Source: Candidatus Saccharimonadota bacterium (GTDB taxonomy: Bacteria > Patescibacteriota > Saccharimonadia > Saccharimonadales > Saccharimonadaceae). Taken from it: a DNA stretch of 42,931 nt. How positions within the stretch are numbered: the stretch's first letter is position 1; every line of letters begins with the position of its first letter. Of the stretch, positions 24,497 through 32,690 are shown in pieces. The stretch is from NCBI GenBank assembly GCA_027311865.1, contig DAICYC010000003.1, positions 17,973-60,903 of the forward strand, given 5' to 3'. The notes beneath the pieces are model-generated. The model did not search any database. It had not been told where the DNA came from and saw nothing but the letters and a program-made list of their open reading frames with translations. Both the position numbers and the translations under genes were made by a program.

Positions 24497-24502
24497 TATA
24501 CT
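24497..24502 (+). promoter_or_regulatory. rsmH -10 box, leaderless type
   Basis: TATACT ends 7 nt before ATG 24510. It argues for that start rather than the in-frame ATG at 24486, which lies upstream of the box. The -35 is poor. Confidence 0.45.
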
Positions 24503-24509
24503 GGGAACA

Positions 24510-25397
24510 ATGAGTAAAGTACATCCACCACATCATATTCCAGTCCTACTCGAATCGACGCTCAATGCGCTACAGCCTCAGAAAGGCGAGAATTATCTCG
24601 ACCTGACATTTGGCTACGGCGGTCATGCGGCGGCTGTATTGAGTCGAACTGGAAACTACGCTGACAGTGTTCTCGTCGATCGCGATGATTATGCCATTTC
24701 TAATGGTCAATCATTTGCCGAAAGGGGAGCACAGTTACTTCATTCTGATTTCGTCACGGCCGCCGAGGCTTTGATAGGTCAAAATAAGCAATTCAGCCTG
24801 GTCCTGATTGATTTGGGGGTGTCGTCACCACAGCTCGATCAGGGCGAACGAGGGTTTTCCTTTACAAACAATGGACCGCTCGATATGCGAATGGATCGTC
24901 GACAGCCGGTAACGGCCGCCGATATCGTCAATCAGCAGTCGATCGATGAGTTGGCGCGCCTAATTCATCTGTATGGTGATGAACCATACACGATGGCCAA
25001 GCGAATTGCCAATGCGATCACCGAGAATCGTCCATTTTCGGAAACAAATCAATTAGCGTCTGTTATCGCAGCGACTTATCGTCGAAGGAAGGGTCATATC
25101 CATCCAGCGACGCGCACTTTTCAAGCTCTTCGAATTGCCGTCAACGACGAATTAGGCCAAGTCGAAAAGATACTACCGTTGCTGCCAAAGCTATTAAAGC
25201 CCGGTGGACGAGTCGGTATCATCAGTTTTCACAGCCTGGAAGATCGTCTCGTTAAGCAATACTTCAAAGAGCAAATGGCTGCCGGATATGAGGCTGAATT
25301 AATTGTTCAGACTAAAAGGCCAATATCAGGTGCCGATTACGATGTTCACAACCCGCGATCACGTAGCGCCAAGTTACGAGTCGCTGCGAAAAAATAA
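24510..25397 (+). CDS. rsmH: 16S rRNA (cytosine-1402-N4) methyltransferase RsmH
   Basis: Methylates C1402 in the 16S decoding centre; a standard second gene of dcw clusters (mraW). From ATG 24510 the 295-aa protein starts with the family phrase HIPVLLESTLNALQP, then SAM motif YLDLTFGYGGHAAAVL, LIDLGVSSPQLDQGERGFSF, LDMRMD, and C-terminal GGRVGIISFHSLEDRLVKQ and RSRSAKLR. Confidence 0.95.
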   Translation: MSKVHPPHHIPVLLESTLNALQPQKGENYLDLTFGYGGHAAAVLSRTGNYADSVLVDRDDYAISNGQSFAERGAQLLHSDFVTAAEALIGQNKQFSLVLIDLGVSSPQLDQGERGFSFTNNGPLDMRMDRRQPVTAADIVNQQSIDELARLIHLYGDEPYTMAKRIANAITENRPFSETNQLASVIAATYRRRKGHIHPATRTFQALRIAVNDELGQVEKILPLLPKLLKPGGRVGIISFHSLEDRLVKQYFKEQMAAGYEAELIVQTKRPISGADYDVHNPRSRSAKLRVAAKK

Positions 25398-25423
25398 AAC
25401 AAAAAAGGAAGGGACTACCAAAA

Positions 25424-25489
25424 ATGCCAGTCCACATCAACGTACAATACAACGACCAACCACAAGTAGTGGCCGTCCGCGTTAAATAA
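25424..25489 (+). CDS. 21-aa leader-peptide-like ORF
   Basis: ATG 25424 follows GGAAGGGA (25407-25414) at 9-nt spacing and runs to TAA 25487-25489. The peptide is MPVHINVQYNDQPQVVAVRV plus Lys: alternating strand-like residues, no signal or membrane helix. The end of the frame (CGTCCGC, 25474-25480) is complementary to the 3' arm of the hairpin that follows, so translation could steer folding. Too short for certainty; the SD is the best support. Confidence 0.4.
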   Translation: MPVHINVQYNDQPQVVAVRVK

Positions 25490-25496
25490 TTAAAAT

Positions 25497-25545
25497 GTCC
25501 GCCTCTCTCTAAACGAGGGGGTGCGCCTTCGTGAGAGGGGCGGAC
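25497..25545 (+). promoter_or_regulatory. Strong hairpin between rsmH and ftsL
   Basis: GTCCGCCTCTCTC (25497-25509) pairs with GAGAGGGGCGGAC (25533-25545), 13 bp with one G-U. The 3' arm (GCGGACG, 25540-25546) can instead pair with CGTCCGC inside the 21-aa ORF. No T-run follows, so plain termination is unlikely; an RNA-processing or translation-control role is possible. Confidence 0.6.
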
Positions 25546-25579
25546 GCCAAAAATAAACAACTAAAAACCCACCACAAAA

Positions 25580-25927
25580 ATGTCATACCAACCCACCACT
25601 TATTACACAAGTCGCCGCCAGCAAAACTGGTCTCGTAATCAAAACACGACGCGATTTGTTTCGGCTGTCAAGCTTGGACCAGTTGCTCATACGATTCTCG
25701 TCGCCCTTATGATCACTGTTCTGGGACTGATATACTTGACTCAGGCCACTCGAACGACTGGTTACGACTATGCGGCTCAAAAAATCGACAGTCAAATCGC
25801 CGAGCTTAACGAAGAGCGAGCGGATCTACAGATCGAAAATGCCCGCCTAACCGCTCTTGAGACTGTCAAGAACAGCGCCGTGGCCAAAGAGATGACGACT
25901 CCGGCCAGTACTGAATTCGTCGAATAA
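25580..25927 (+). CDS. ftsL: FtsL/DivIC-like septum protein
   Basis: 115 aa, a cytoplasmic polar head of about 40 residues, one membrane helix (about 41-58, TILVALMITVLGLIYL) and an outside leucine-zipper-like coiled coil (IAELNEERADLQIENARLTALE, about residues 72-93). This plan and the place between rsmH and ftsI are those of FtsL, which joins FtsQ and a DivIC/FtsB partner to activate FtsW-FtsI. Sequence in this family is poorly conserved, so position carries much of the call. No SD; A/C-rich leader. Confidence 0.78.
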   Translation: MSYQPTTYYTSRRQQNWSRNQNTTRFVSAVKLGPVAHTILVALMITVLGLIYLTQATRTTGYDYAAQKIDSQIAELNEERADLQIENARLTALETVKNSAVAKEMTTPASTEFVE

Positions 25928-25932
25928 TTATC

Positions 25933-27669
25933 ATGAATCTAGACTTACCAAAAAACGGCTATTCCCGAAAATTGGCTTATGTCATTTTGGCGATAGCCGC
26001 TCTTTTTGTGTTGCGGCTGTTTTATCTGCAAATAATCAAGCACTCTTATTACGTTGATCAGGCTCGCGCTATACAAGAGCGCCGCTTTGTATTGCCAGCC
26101 CAAAGAGGCGAAATTTATGCTTTGGATGGTGAATCGCCAGTTAAGCTAGTCATGAATCAAACCGTCTATACAGTTTTCGCTGACCCCAAGACGATCACTC
26201 AGAAGGATGAGATTATCGAGACGCTGCGTGAAGTGGCCGGTGGCAATTTACGTCAAGGCTTTGCGGACTTGCTCGATCAGACCGACACCCGATACCAAGT
26301 TTTGGGCACGAAGTTAACCACGACGCAGCGCGATAAAATAAAGGCCAAAAATTATTATGGCATTGGCTTTCAGGCTGTTTCACAGCGTGTCTATCCCGAA
26401 GGCAAGTTGGCTAGTCAAGTACTGGGCTTTGTCAACGCCGAAGGAACTGGGGCTTACGGTATCGAAGGTTATATGAACGAACGGCTGAAAGGGGAGGACG
26501 GCTTACTCCAGTCGGTGGCCGACGTGCGGGATGTGCCGCTCACGATTGGCAAAAATAATATACGGATTGAGCCGCAAAACGGCGACGATCTAGTGCTATC
26601 AATTGACCGCAATATTCAATCCAAGGTTGAACAGGCCATTCTGGCTGGAGTCGACCGAACCGGGGCGCCACAGATTAGCGCGCTGGTTATGAACCCAAAT
26701 ACCGGGCGAGTGATGGCGATGGCAAATTATCCATCCTACAATCCAGCTGAATTTTATAAAGTCCGTGATGCGGCGATATTCAACAATAACACTATTTCTG
26801 TACCTTACGAACCAGGTTCGACTATCAAGGCCTTCACGATGGCCACAGCGATTGATAAAAACGTTGCTCATGCGACCGACACCTACAATAACACCGATTA
26901 TATTACTGTCGGTGACCGTACAATCTCAAATGCCTCAAAGGGCCGCACTGGGTTGATAACTTTTCAGACGGCGATGGAATGGTCGCTGAATACCGGTTTT
27001 GTGACGATTGCTCAGCGGCTAGGCGATGGTCGCAATATCAATCGCACAGCGCGTGATACAATGTACGACTATTTCTACAATCGCTTCCGCCTCGGTCAGG
27101 CGACCGGAGTCGAACTATCAAACGAGGCGTACGGATCAATTATTTCGCCACAGAGCTCCATGGGCAATGAAGTTCGTTATTCTAATATGTCGTTCGGGCA
27201 GGGTATGGAGTCAACGATGCTTCAGGTGGCAGCCGGATTTAGCTCGGCCGTTAACGGCGGCACCTATTATCAACCATCAGTTGTGGCAGGTGTTCTAAAG
27301 GGTGGCGAGATTGAATCCACCAAGCCTGAAGTCAAGCAGGCTGGTCTGATTGCCGGTAGTACCTCACGTGAGCTAGTTGGGATGCTGCAACAAGCTCGCC
27401 GGTCAAGTTTTCCAGGAGCCGACAAGCCAGGCTATATCGTCGGTGGCAAGACGGGTACTTCACAGGTCATCCGCAACGGCGCCTATAGCGAAGCTGAGAC
27501 AATTGCCAGCTATGTCGGTTTTGGTGGCAGTGACCGACCGGAATATGTCATAATGATTCAGGTAGCTGGTAAGGATCGTGTCTGGCAGGGCTCGCGCGAC
27601 GCTATGCCGATTTTCACCGATATCTCAAACTGGATGATTGATTATTTAAAGCTCCGACCGAAAGGATAA
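25933..27669 (+). CDS. ftsI: Septal peptidoglycan transpeptidase FtsI (class B PBP)
   Basis: 578 aa. N-terminal membrane helix (about 12-33), a dimerisation region with LPAQRGEIYALDG, and a transpeptidase domain with S296-T-I-K299, S351-L-N353 and K506-T-G motifs, all intact. It cross-links septal peptidoglycan together with FtsW. There are no C-terminal PASTA domains. Five bases separate it from ftsL and three from mraY, so it sits in a tight operon. Confidence 0.95.
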   Translation: MNLDLPKNGYSRKLAYVILAIAALFVLRLFYLQIIKHSYYVDQARAIQERRFVLPAQRGEIYALDGESPVKLVMNQTVYTVFADPKTITQKDEIIETLREVAGGNLRQGFADLLDQTDTRYQVLGTKLTTTQRDKIKAKNYYGIGFQAVSQRVYPEGKLASQVLGFVNAEGTGAYGIEGYMNERLKGEDGLLQSVADVRDVPLTIGKNNIRIEPQNGDDLVLSIDRNIQSKVEQAILAGVDRTGAPQISALVMNPNTGRVMAMANYPSYNPAEFYKVRDAAIFNNNTISVPYEPGSTIKAFTMATAIDKNVAHATDTYNNTDYITVGDRTISNASKGRTGLITFQTAMEWSLNTGFVTIAQRLGDGRNINRTARDTMYDYFYNRFRLGQATGVELSNEAYGSIISPQSSMGNEVRYSNMSFGQGMESTMLQVAAGFSSAVNGGTYYQPSVVAGVLKGGEIESTKPEVKQAGLIAGSTSRELVGMLQQARRSSFPGADKPGYIVGGKTGTSQVIRNGAYSEAETIASYVGFGGSDRPEYVIMIQVAGKDRVWQGSRDAMPIFTDISNWMIDYLKLRPKG

Positions 27670-27672
27670 CCG

Positions 27673-28701
27673 ATGACACTAGATATGCTAACCGATGAAT
27701 TGATCCGCACCTTTATTTTGAGTGTGGCGGCATTCTTGCTGGCGATGTTCTTGACTCCTTTTTACACCTTCGTGGCGTACCGATATCGTTTCTGGAAAAA
27801 GCAGCGCACATCGAGTACAACCGGCGAAGCTCTGACTGTCTTTACTAAGCTCCACGCTAATAAATTCAAACGCAATATTCCGACGATGGCCGGTATTATT
27901 TTCGTGCTAGCAATTGTCGTTATAACGTTCTTCTTTAACCTAGATCGTCGCGAAACCTGGCTACCTTTGGCAGCTCTGGTTGGAGGCGGGTTGGTTGGTC
28001 TACTCGATGACATTATTAATATTCGGGGATTGGGTAAAGGCGTCGCCGGCTTGCGATCGAGTTTCAAGTTTATGATGGTCGCAGCGATGGGTCTGGTACT
28101 AGGGTGGTGGTTTTTCGCTATATTGGGTGTCGACGCCCTTCATGTACCGTTTTACGGCGAATTATCAATCGGCTGGCTGATGGTTCCATTGTCTGCCTTC
28201 GCTGTACTAGCAACTGGTAATGCTGTCAATATCAGTGATGGCCTGGATGGATTGGCTGGCGGACTGGCCGCCATGGCCTTTGGTGGCTTTGGTGTGATTG
28301 CTTTATTACAAGGCAACCCGATGATTGCGGGATTTTGTTTCACGGTTGTTGGCGCATTGCTGAGTTATCTATGGTTTAACATTTATCCAGCGCGGTTCTT
28401 TATGGGCGACGTTGGGTCGTTTGCGCTTGGTACATCACTCGGAGTCGTGGCAATGCTAACCAACTCACTGTTGCTACTACCGATTATCGGAGTCCTGTTT
28501 GTAGTCGAAGCCGGTTCGAGCCTTGTCCAAATCACTAGCAAGCGTCTATTTAAGCGCAAAGTATTCATTTCGGCGCCTATACATCATCATTTGGAAGCTA
28601 CCGGTTGGCCGGAAACTAAAGTCACTATGCGTTTTTGGGTCATAGCAGCAGTTGCTTCGTTCATCGGGGTCGTCTTGGCTCTAGCCGGGGGCAACGTTTA
28701 G
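27673..28701 (+). CDS. mraY: Phospho-MurNAc-pentapeptide transferase MraY
   Basis: Makes lipid I from UDP-MurNAc-pentapeptide and undecaprenyl phosphate at the inner face of the membrane. 342 aa, about ten membrane helices, with GLLDDIINI, the conserved NAVNISDGLDGLAGG, FMGDVGSFALG and the HHH segment IHHHLEATGWPE. SD AAAGGA lies just upstream. Confidence 0.95.
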   Translation: MTLDMLTDELIRTFILSVAAFLLAMFLTPFYTFVAYRYRFWKKQRTSSTTGEALTVFTKLHANKFKRNIPTMAGIIFVLAIVVITFFFNLDRRETWLPLAALVGGGLVGLLDDIINIRGLGKGVAGLRSSFKFMMVAAMGLVLGWWFFAILGVDALHVPFYGELSIGWLMVPLSAFAVLATGNAVNISDGLDGLAGGLAAMAFGGFGVIALLQGNPMIAGFCFTVVGALLSYLWFNIYPARFFMGDVGSFALGTSLGVVAMLTNSLLLLPIIGVLFVVEAGSSLVQITSKRLFKRKVFISAPIHHHLEATGWPETKVTMRFWVIAAVASFIGVVLALAGGNV

Positions 28702-28705
28702 AGTT

Positions 28706-29992
28706 ATGCCAACCGGCGGGTGGAGTCGGCGACAGCCGAAAAGTGGGGAAGTGGTTCGTCGCCATCGTCCCGACTATAAGATCGCTCTTTACACCGCCAT
28801 ATTGATGCTACTGGGCCTAGTTGTCATGTATGCTCTCGGTCCACAAAGGGCGCATGTCATGAACGCAGCGATGGGCTCAAATTATTCGGACAGTTATTTC
28901 TTTATCAAGCAGGTGGCTCATATCGTTTTGGCGGCTGGAGCTTTTGTGTTTGTGGCGTTTGTGCCGGTCAAAATATATTACAAGTTGGCTACACCACTTC
29001 TAATTGCGGCTCTGGCGGCGTGTACGGTTCTGCTATTTGCCGGTTGGCTCGATTTGCCGTTTGCACCTGAAATCAATGGTGCTCGCAGCTGGTTCAGCCT
29101 GGGGGCGCTGGGTAGTTTTCAGCCATCAGAACTGTTGAAGCTGGCCCTGGTCGTTTACTTGGGTGTCTTTCTCGGTATTCGGGTTAAGCAAGGCTTGATT
29201 AACGATTTTGACAAAACCATCTTGCCACTGGCCGTCATTCTGGGGCTGGTGGTCTTTTTTGTCGTTCTAGCTCAGCGCGATCTCGGTACTGGCATGGCGA
29301 CACTGATGATGGTGGCGGCAATGCTGTTTATGGCTGGTCTCAGTAAACGTTGGTTCGCAATTTTTGGGGCAGTTGTACTGGTTGGTGGGTTGGTGATGAC
29401 TTTGGCGTATCCGCATCGAATGAGCCGGCTGACGACGTTCCTGAAGGGCGACGAGACCAGCGTCAGTGATGATAGTACATACCATATCGAGAACGCCAAA
29501 ATCGCTATCGGCACGGGCGGATTATTCGGCGTCGGCATCGGCAATAGTGTTCAGGCCACAGGCTACTTACCAGAGGTCATTAATGACTCAATTTTTGCTG
29601 TCATGGGTGAGGTGTTCGGCTTTGTCGGTTTGGTGGCGCTAATCGCTATATTCGTGGCAATGTTATTAAGAATTTTACGAACAGCTGAATTCCTGGTTGA
29701 TTATCGTTTGAAGCTAATGGCGGCTGGTGTCTTCGGTTGGTTCGGTAGTCATGTTATTCTGAATATAGCCGCAATCATCGGGCTGATGCCATTAACCGGT
29801 ATTACGTTACCACTGGTCAGTTATGGCGGCACCAGTATGCTGTTTATGGCGGCCGCATTAGGACTGGTCTTTCAATTGTCACGTTATACCATCCATCCAT
29901 CACATACAAAGGAGATAGCTAAATATGAAAATTCTAGCAGTCGGCGGCGGGTCGGGCGGGCACGTCACTCCAGTAGTCGCCGTTCTTCGTGA
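28706..29992 (+). CDS. ftsW: Septal glycosyltransferase FtsW (SEDS family)
   Basis: Polymerises lipid II at the septum as partner of FtsI. 428 aa with about ten membrane helices and SEDS motifs: INGARSWFSLGALGSFQPSE, RDLGTGM, GLFGVGIGNS and ITLPLVSYGGTSM. Its last 22 codons overlap the start of murG by 68 bp in another frame, longer than usual overlaps; the tail is Ser/Arg-rich and probably not functional. Confidence 0.93.
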   Translation: MPTGGWSRRQPKSGEVVRRHRPDYKIALYTAILMLLGLVVMYALGPQRAHVMNAAMGSNYSDSYFFIKQVAHIVLAAGAFVFVAFVPVKIYYKLATPLLIAALAACTVLLFAGWLDLPFAPEINGARSWFSLGALGSFQPSELLKLALVVYLGVFLGIRVKQGLINDFDKTILPLAVILGLVVFFVVLAQRDLGTGMATLMMVAAMLFMAGLSKRWFAIFGAVVLVGGLVMTLAYPHRMSRLTTFLKGDETSVSDDSTYHIENAKIAIGTGGLFGVGIGNSVQATGYLPEVINDSIFAVMGEVFGFVGLVALIAIFVAMLLRILRTAEFLVDYRLKLMAAGVFGWFGSHVILNIAAIIGLMPLTGITLPLVSYGGTSMLFMAAALGLVFQLSRYTIHPSHTKEIAKYENSSSRRRVGRARHSSSRRSS

Positions 29993-31076
29993 AATCCGTG
30001 ATCGGCAACCCGAAGCTGAAATTCGTTTTTGGTGTGACCGCAAATTTGCGCCGCAAGCTCGCTCGACAATGGCGTCGTTTGATGAGTCGATTCGAATTGA
30101 TACTATCTTTGCCGGCAAGCTACGCCGCTATCACCATCTAACTATCTGGCAGCAACTGACTTGGTTTTCACTAGTCGCTCAGAACGTTAAGGATCTATTT
30201 TTGGTGGCCGCTGGCTTGCTTCAGTCCTTCATTAAACTATTATTATGGCGGCCCGACGTTGTCTTTACAAAAGGTGGTTATGTTTGCCTGCCCGTCGGCA
30301 TGGCGGCGCATGTCCTAGGCATTCCGCTGGTGATACATGATTCCGATGCGCATCCTGGTTTAACGAACCGAGTTCTCTCGCGCTGGGCGACTACCATTGC
30401 CACTGGTGCGCCGCTCGAATTTTACAATTACGACCGTAGTAAATCTCACTACGTTGGCATTCCGATTGATCGGCGGTTTCGACCTTTTTCGGCCTCTGAG
30501 CAGCACCGAGCAAAGCTCGACTGGGGACTCGATGCCGGACGACCCCTCGTGGTTGTGACTGGTGGGGGACTGGGTGCCCAGCGCATCAATCAGGCCGTAA
30601 TCAGCGAACTAGATAACCTGCGTAAGTCCGTATCGGTGGCACTGATCAGTGGGGCGGCTCATTATGATGAGCTAAAATCCCAGCTACCGCCGAACTCAAC
30701 TGATTGGCAGCTTCATGCTTTTGTGACCGATATGCCGTCCCTGGTAGGAGCGGCCGACCTGGTGGTAGCACGAGCGGGCGCAACAACGATTCTTGAGTTG
30801 GCGGCCTCCAGTAAGCCTACCATCTTGTTGCCGAACGCCAAGCTGACCGGTGGTCATCAGCTAAAGAACGCGGCCGTTTATGCTGCCGAGGATGCCGTCG
30901 TCGTACTCGATGAGTCGACTTTTGATGATAATCCAGGGTTGTTGACAAGCGAAATTAATCGCTTAATCGCTCAGTCAGGTGAGACTAAGGCCATGGCCGA
31001 GCGGTTCAGTCGATTCGTTAAGCCCGATGCCGCCAATAAGATGGCCGATTTGGTCCTCGCAGCGGCCCGTCGATAA
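29925..31076 (+). CDS. murG: Lipid II synthase MurG (GlcNAc transferase)
   Basis: Adds GlcNAc to lipid I to give lipid II. 383 aa (usual about 360), with glycine loop AVGGGSGGHVTPV, DVVFTKGGYVCLPVGMAA, VVTGGGLGAQRIN and the UDP-binding RAGATTILELAA. SD AAAGGAGAT (29908-29916) at 9 nt fixes ATG 29925 inside the ftsW end, an example of an SD used within an operon. Confidence 0.94.
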   Translation: MKILAVGGGSGGHVTPVVAVLREIRDRQPEAEIRFWCDRKFAPQARSTMASFDESIRIDTIFAGKLRRYHHLTIWQQLTWFSLVAQNVKDLFLVAAGLLQSFIKLLLWRPDVVFTKGGYVCLPVGMAAHVLGIPLVIHDSDAHPGLTNRVLSRWATTIATGAPLEFYNYDRSKSHYVGIPIDRRFRPFSASEQHRAKLDWGLDAGRPLVVVTGGGLGAQRINQAVISELDNLRKSVSVALISGAAHYDELKSQLPPNSTDWQLHAFVTDMPSLVGAADLVVARAGATTILELAASSKPTILLPNAKLTGGHQLKNAAVYAAEDAVVVLDESTFDDNPGLLTSEINRLIAQSGETKAMAERFSRFVKPDAANKMADLVLAAARR

Positions 31077-31078
31077 GC

Positions 31079-31084
31079 TATAAT
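31079..31084 (+). promoter_or_regulatory. Possible internal ftsQ promoter
   Basis: TATAAT ends 10 nt before ATG 31095, directly after the murG stop. No clear -35. Confidence 0.4.
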
Positions 31085-31094
31085 AAGCATAACT

Positions 31095-32012
31095 ATGATA
31101 CCGTCGCGACGCCGTCAACCCGAATCTTTACCGCCTCGTCGACGTCAGGTGGATCAAGACACGTCGTCCAACCTGGAGACCGAATCGGCGGCTTATCGTC
31201 GCAATCTAACGATTCGATCGCCGAGGCATGGCACAGCCGCGCATCCTTCCCAGCGGCAGGCTCTTCATCATCTGGTGAATCAACGTCGTCGAGTCGGCAG
31301 CTTGTTTGTCATTGTTTTGGGTGTGTCGCTGACGCTCTTTTTATTGCTCACTCAGTTCGTCGCCGAGGCCACGGTCACCGTCCCCGTGGCCGATTACTCG
31401 CGATCTGTTGCGGTTGAGCCTTATGCCGATACGGTTCGAGAGTACTATAGAGAGCGACCAATTGAGCGGTTTCGTTTTCTGCTCAACGAGGATTCGATGA
31501 CTGCCTACATTGTCTCGGAGCACCCTGAAGTTAAAGCAGTTGAAATCGCTAAAGTATCAGATTTTGTCCACGCTTATTTCAGTGTCACCCTGCGTCAACC
31601 TGTCGCTGGTTGGCAAATCAACACTCAGGATTACTACGTTGACGATCTAGGTGTCGTTTTTGATGATAATTTCTTTGGCGAACCTCAGGTTCAGATTGTC
31701 GACGACAGCGGTATTACTCCGGAAAAAGGTGCTTCCGTCGCTTCATCTCGCTTGCTGAGTTTTGTTGGTCGGTTGTCGGCGGCCGCCAAGAGTAGGGGAT
31801 ATGTACTCGAGTCGGTCATGTTGCCAGTCGGTTCCACTCGTCAGCTAGAGGTGAAGTTGGCTCAAGTCGGTTCGGCGATCAGAGTGTCCGTTGATAGGGG
31901 AGCAGGGGAGCAAATGGAAGATGCTGATCGAGCCTGGCGCTATCTCCAGTCGAAGGGGCGTACCCCTCGATACATTGATGTACGAGTTCCTGAACGAGCT
32001 GTGTATCGATAG
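31095..32012 (+). CDS. ftsQ: FtsQ/DivIB-like division protein
   Basis: 305 aa. A long basic Arg-rich cytoplasmic head (about 1-70), one membrane helix (about 75-95), then an outside region with a POTRA-like start (VEIAKVSDFVHAYFSVTLRQP) and a beta domain ending PRYIDVRVPERAVYR, the typical FtsQ ending. It closes the dcw run here; ftsA, ftsZ, murC, murB and ddl are not next to it. A weak ACCCT/AGGGT hairpin follows at about 32022-32036. Confidence 0.8.
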   Translation: MIPSRRRQPESLPPRRRQVDQDTSSNLETESAAYRRNLTIRSPRHGTAAHPSQRQALHHLVNQRRRVGSLFVIVLGVSLTLFLLLTQFVAEATVTVPVADYSRSVAVEPYADTVREYYRERPIERFRFLLNEDSMTAYIVSEHPEVKAVEIAKVSDFVHAYFSVTLRQPVAGWQINTQDYYVDDLGVVFDDNFFGEPQVQIVDDSGITPEKGASVASSRLLSFVGRLSAAAKSRGYVLESVMLPVGSTRQLEVKLAQVGSAIRVSVDRGAGEQMEDADRAWRYLQSKGRTPRYIDVRVPERAVYR

Positions 32013-32690
32013 CCTATCCCCAACCCTGTCTAGGGTAGTGTTCTAAATATGTTCTATAAAATGCCAAAAACGAAAAAACATATATAAAAATATATTGTCA
32101 AACAATTGTCAAATAGTAGAGCAGGGGGTAAGGGAGTAGTGAAATTTCACGATTATAAATCACTTAATCAAACGACGCATTTGTGGATAAGTCTGGCCAA
32201 GCAACAACTAAAACGACAACACTGACCGAGTCGACTGCCTCGGCGCGATCAGTCCGAACTGGTCTAGCTGAAGAATGTCTGACTGATAACTGGATGTGAT
32301 ATTAACAAGCCGATGATCGGCTATTAGCACTATCACACCCCTAATGCCAAGGCATGTGTACTCATCTATAGTGATTTAATTCAATGTCGTAAAAGATATA
32401 TTGTGCGACGTAAAATCTATATCTATGTTTTGAATGATAAGTCTACTCTTTTTACAGACTGGATTTGTTTTTGTCTAGTTAGTCCGCTACGTTACTACGT
32501 CTGCTGCCGATTCTCGTATGCGACCTTTCATGCTGGCTGTTTTTAGCTATGAACTAATCTGCGAGATTTTTGGTCCGGACGATATATTAATTACCAGCCG
32601 CCGTACAGCCGATTTCGTGTTCTATATTTGTTCGATAAACTATTTTAGAATGATTAAATTCGTGATCAGAGCAATAACCCCCCTCTGGCT
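32013..32690. other. 678-bp non-coding gap between convergent genes
   Basis: No credible ORF on either strand. It holds an A/T-rich run with tandem ATTGTCAAA (11-bp period, about 32095-32114), a 12-bp palindrome GTGAAATTTCAC (32139-32150), a DnaA box (32182-32190), and hairpins: ACTGACCGAG/CTCGG..TCAGT (32221-32253), AGCCGAT/ATCGGCT (32308-32322) and ATGCC/GGCAT (32344-32355). I see no known RNA family. Unusually long for this compact genome. Confidence 0.6.
32182..32190 (-). promoter_or_regulatory. Single perfect DnaA box
   Basis: TGTGGATAA on the plus strand, i.e. TTATCCACA on the minus strand, inside the non-coding gap. Confidence 0.45.

Noticed and set aside
32013-32690. Replication terminus at the switch from plus-strand to minus-strand genes
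   Set aside because: Convergent gene orientation fits a terminus, but G still exceeded or matched C on the plus strand in most of the lines I counted on both sides, and I found no good dif-like 28-mer.
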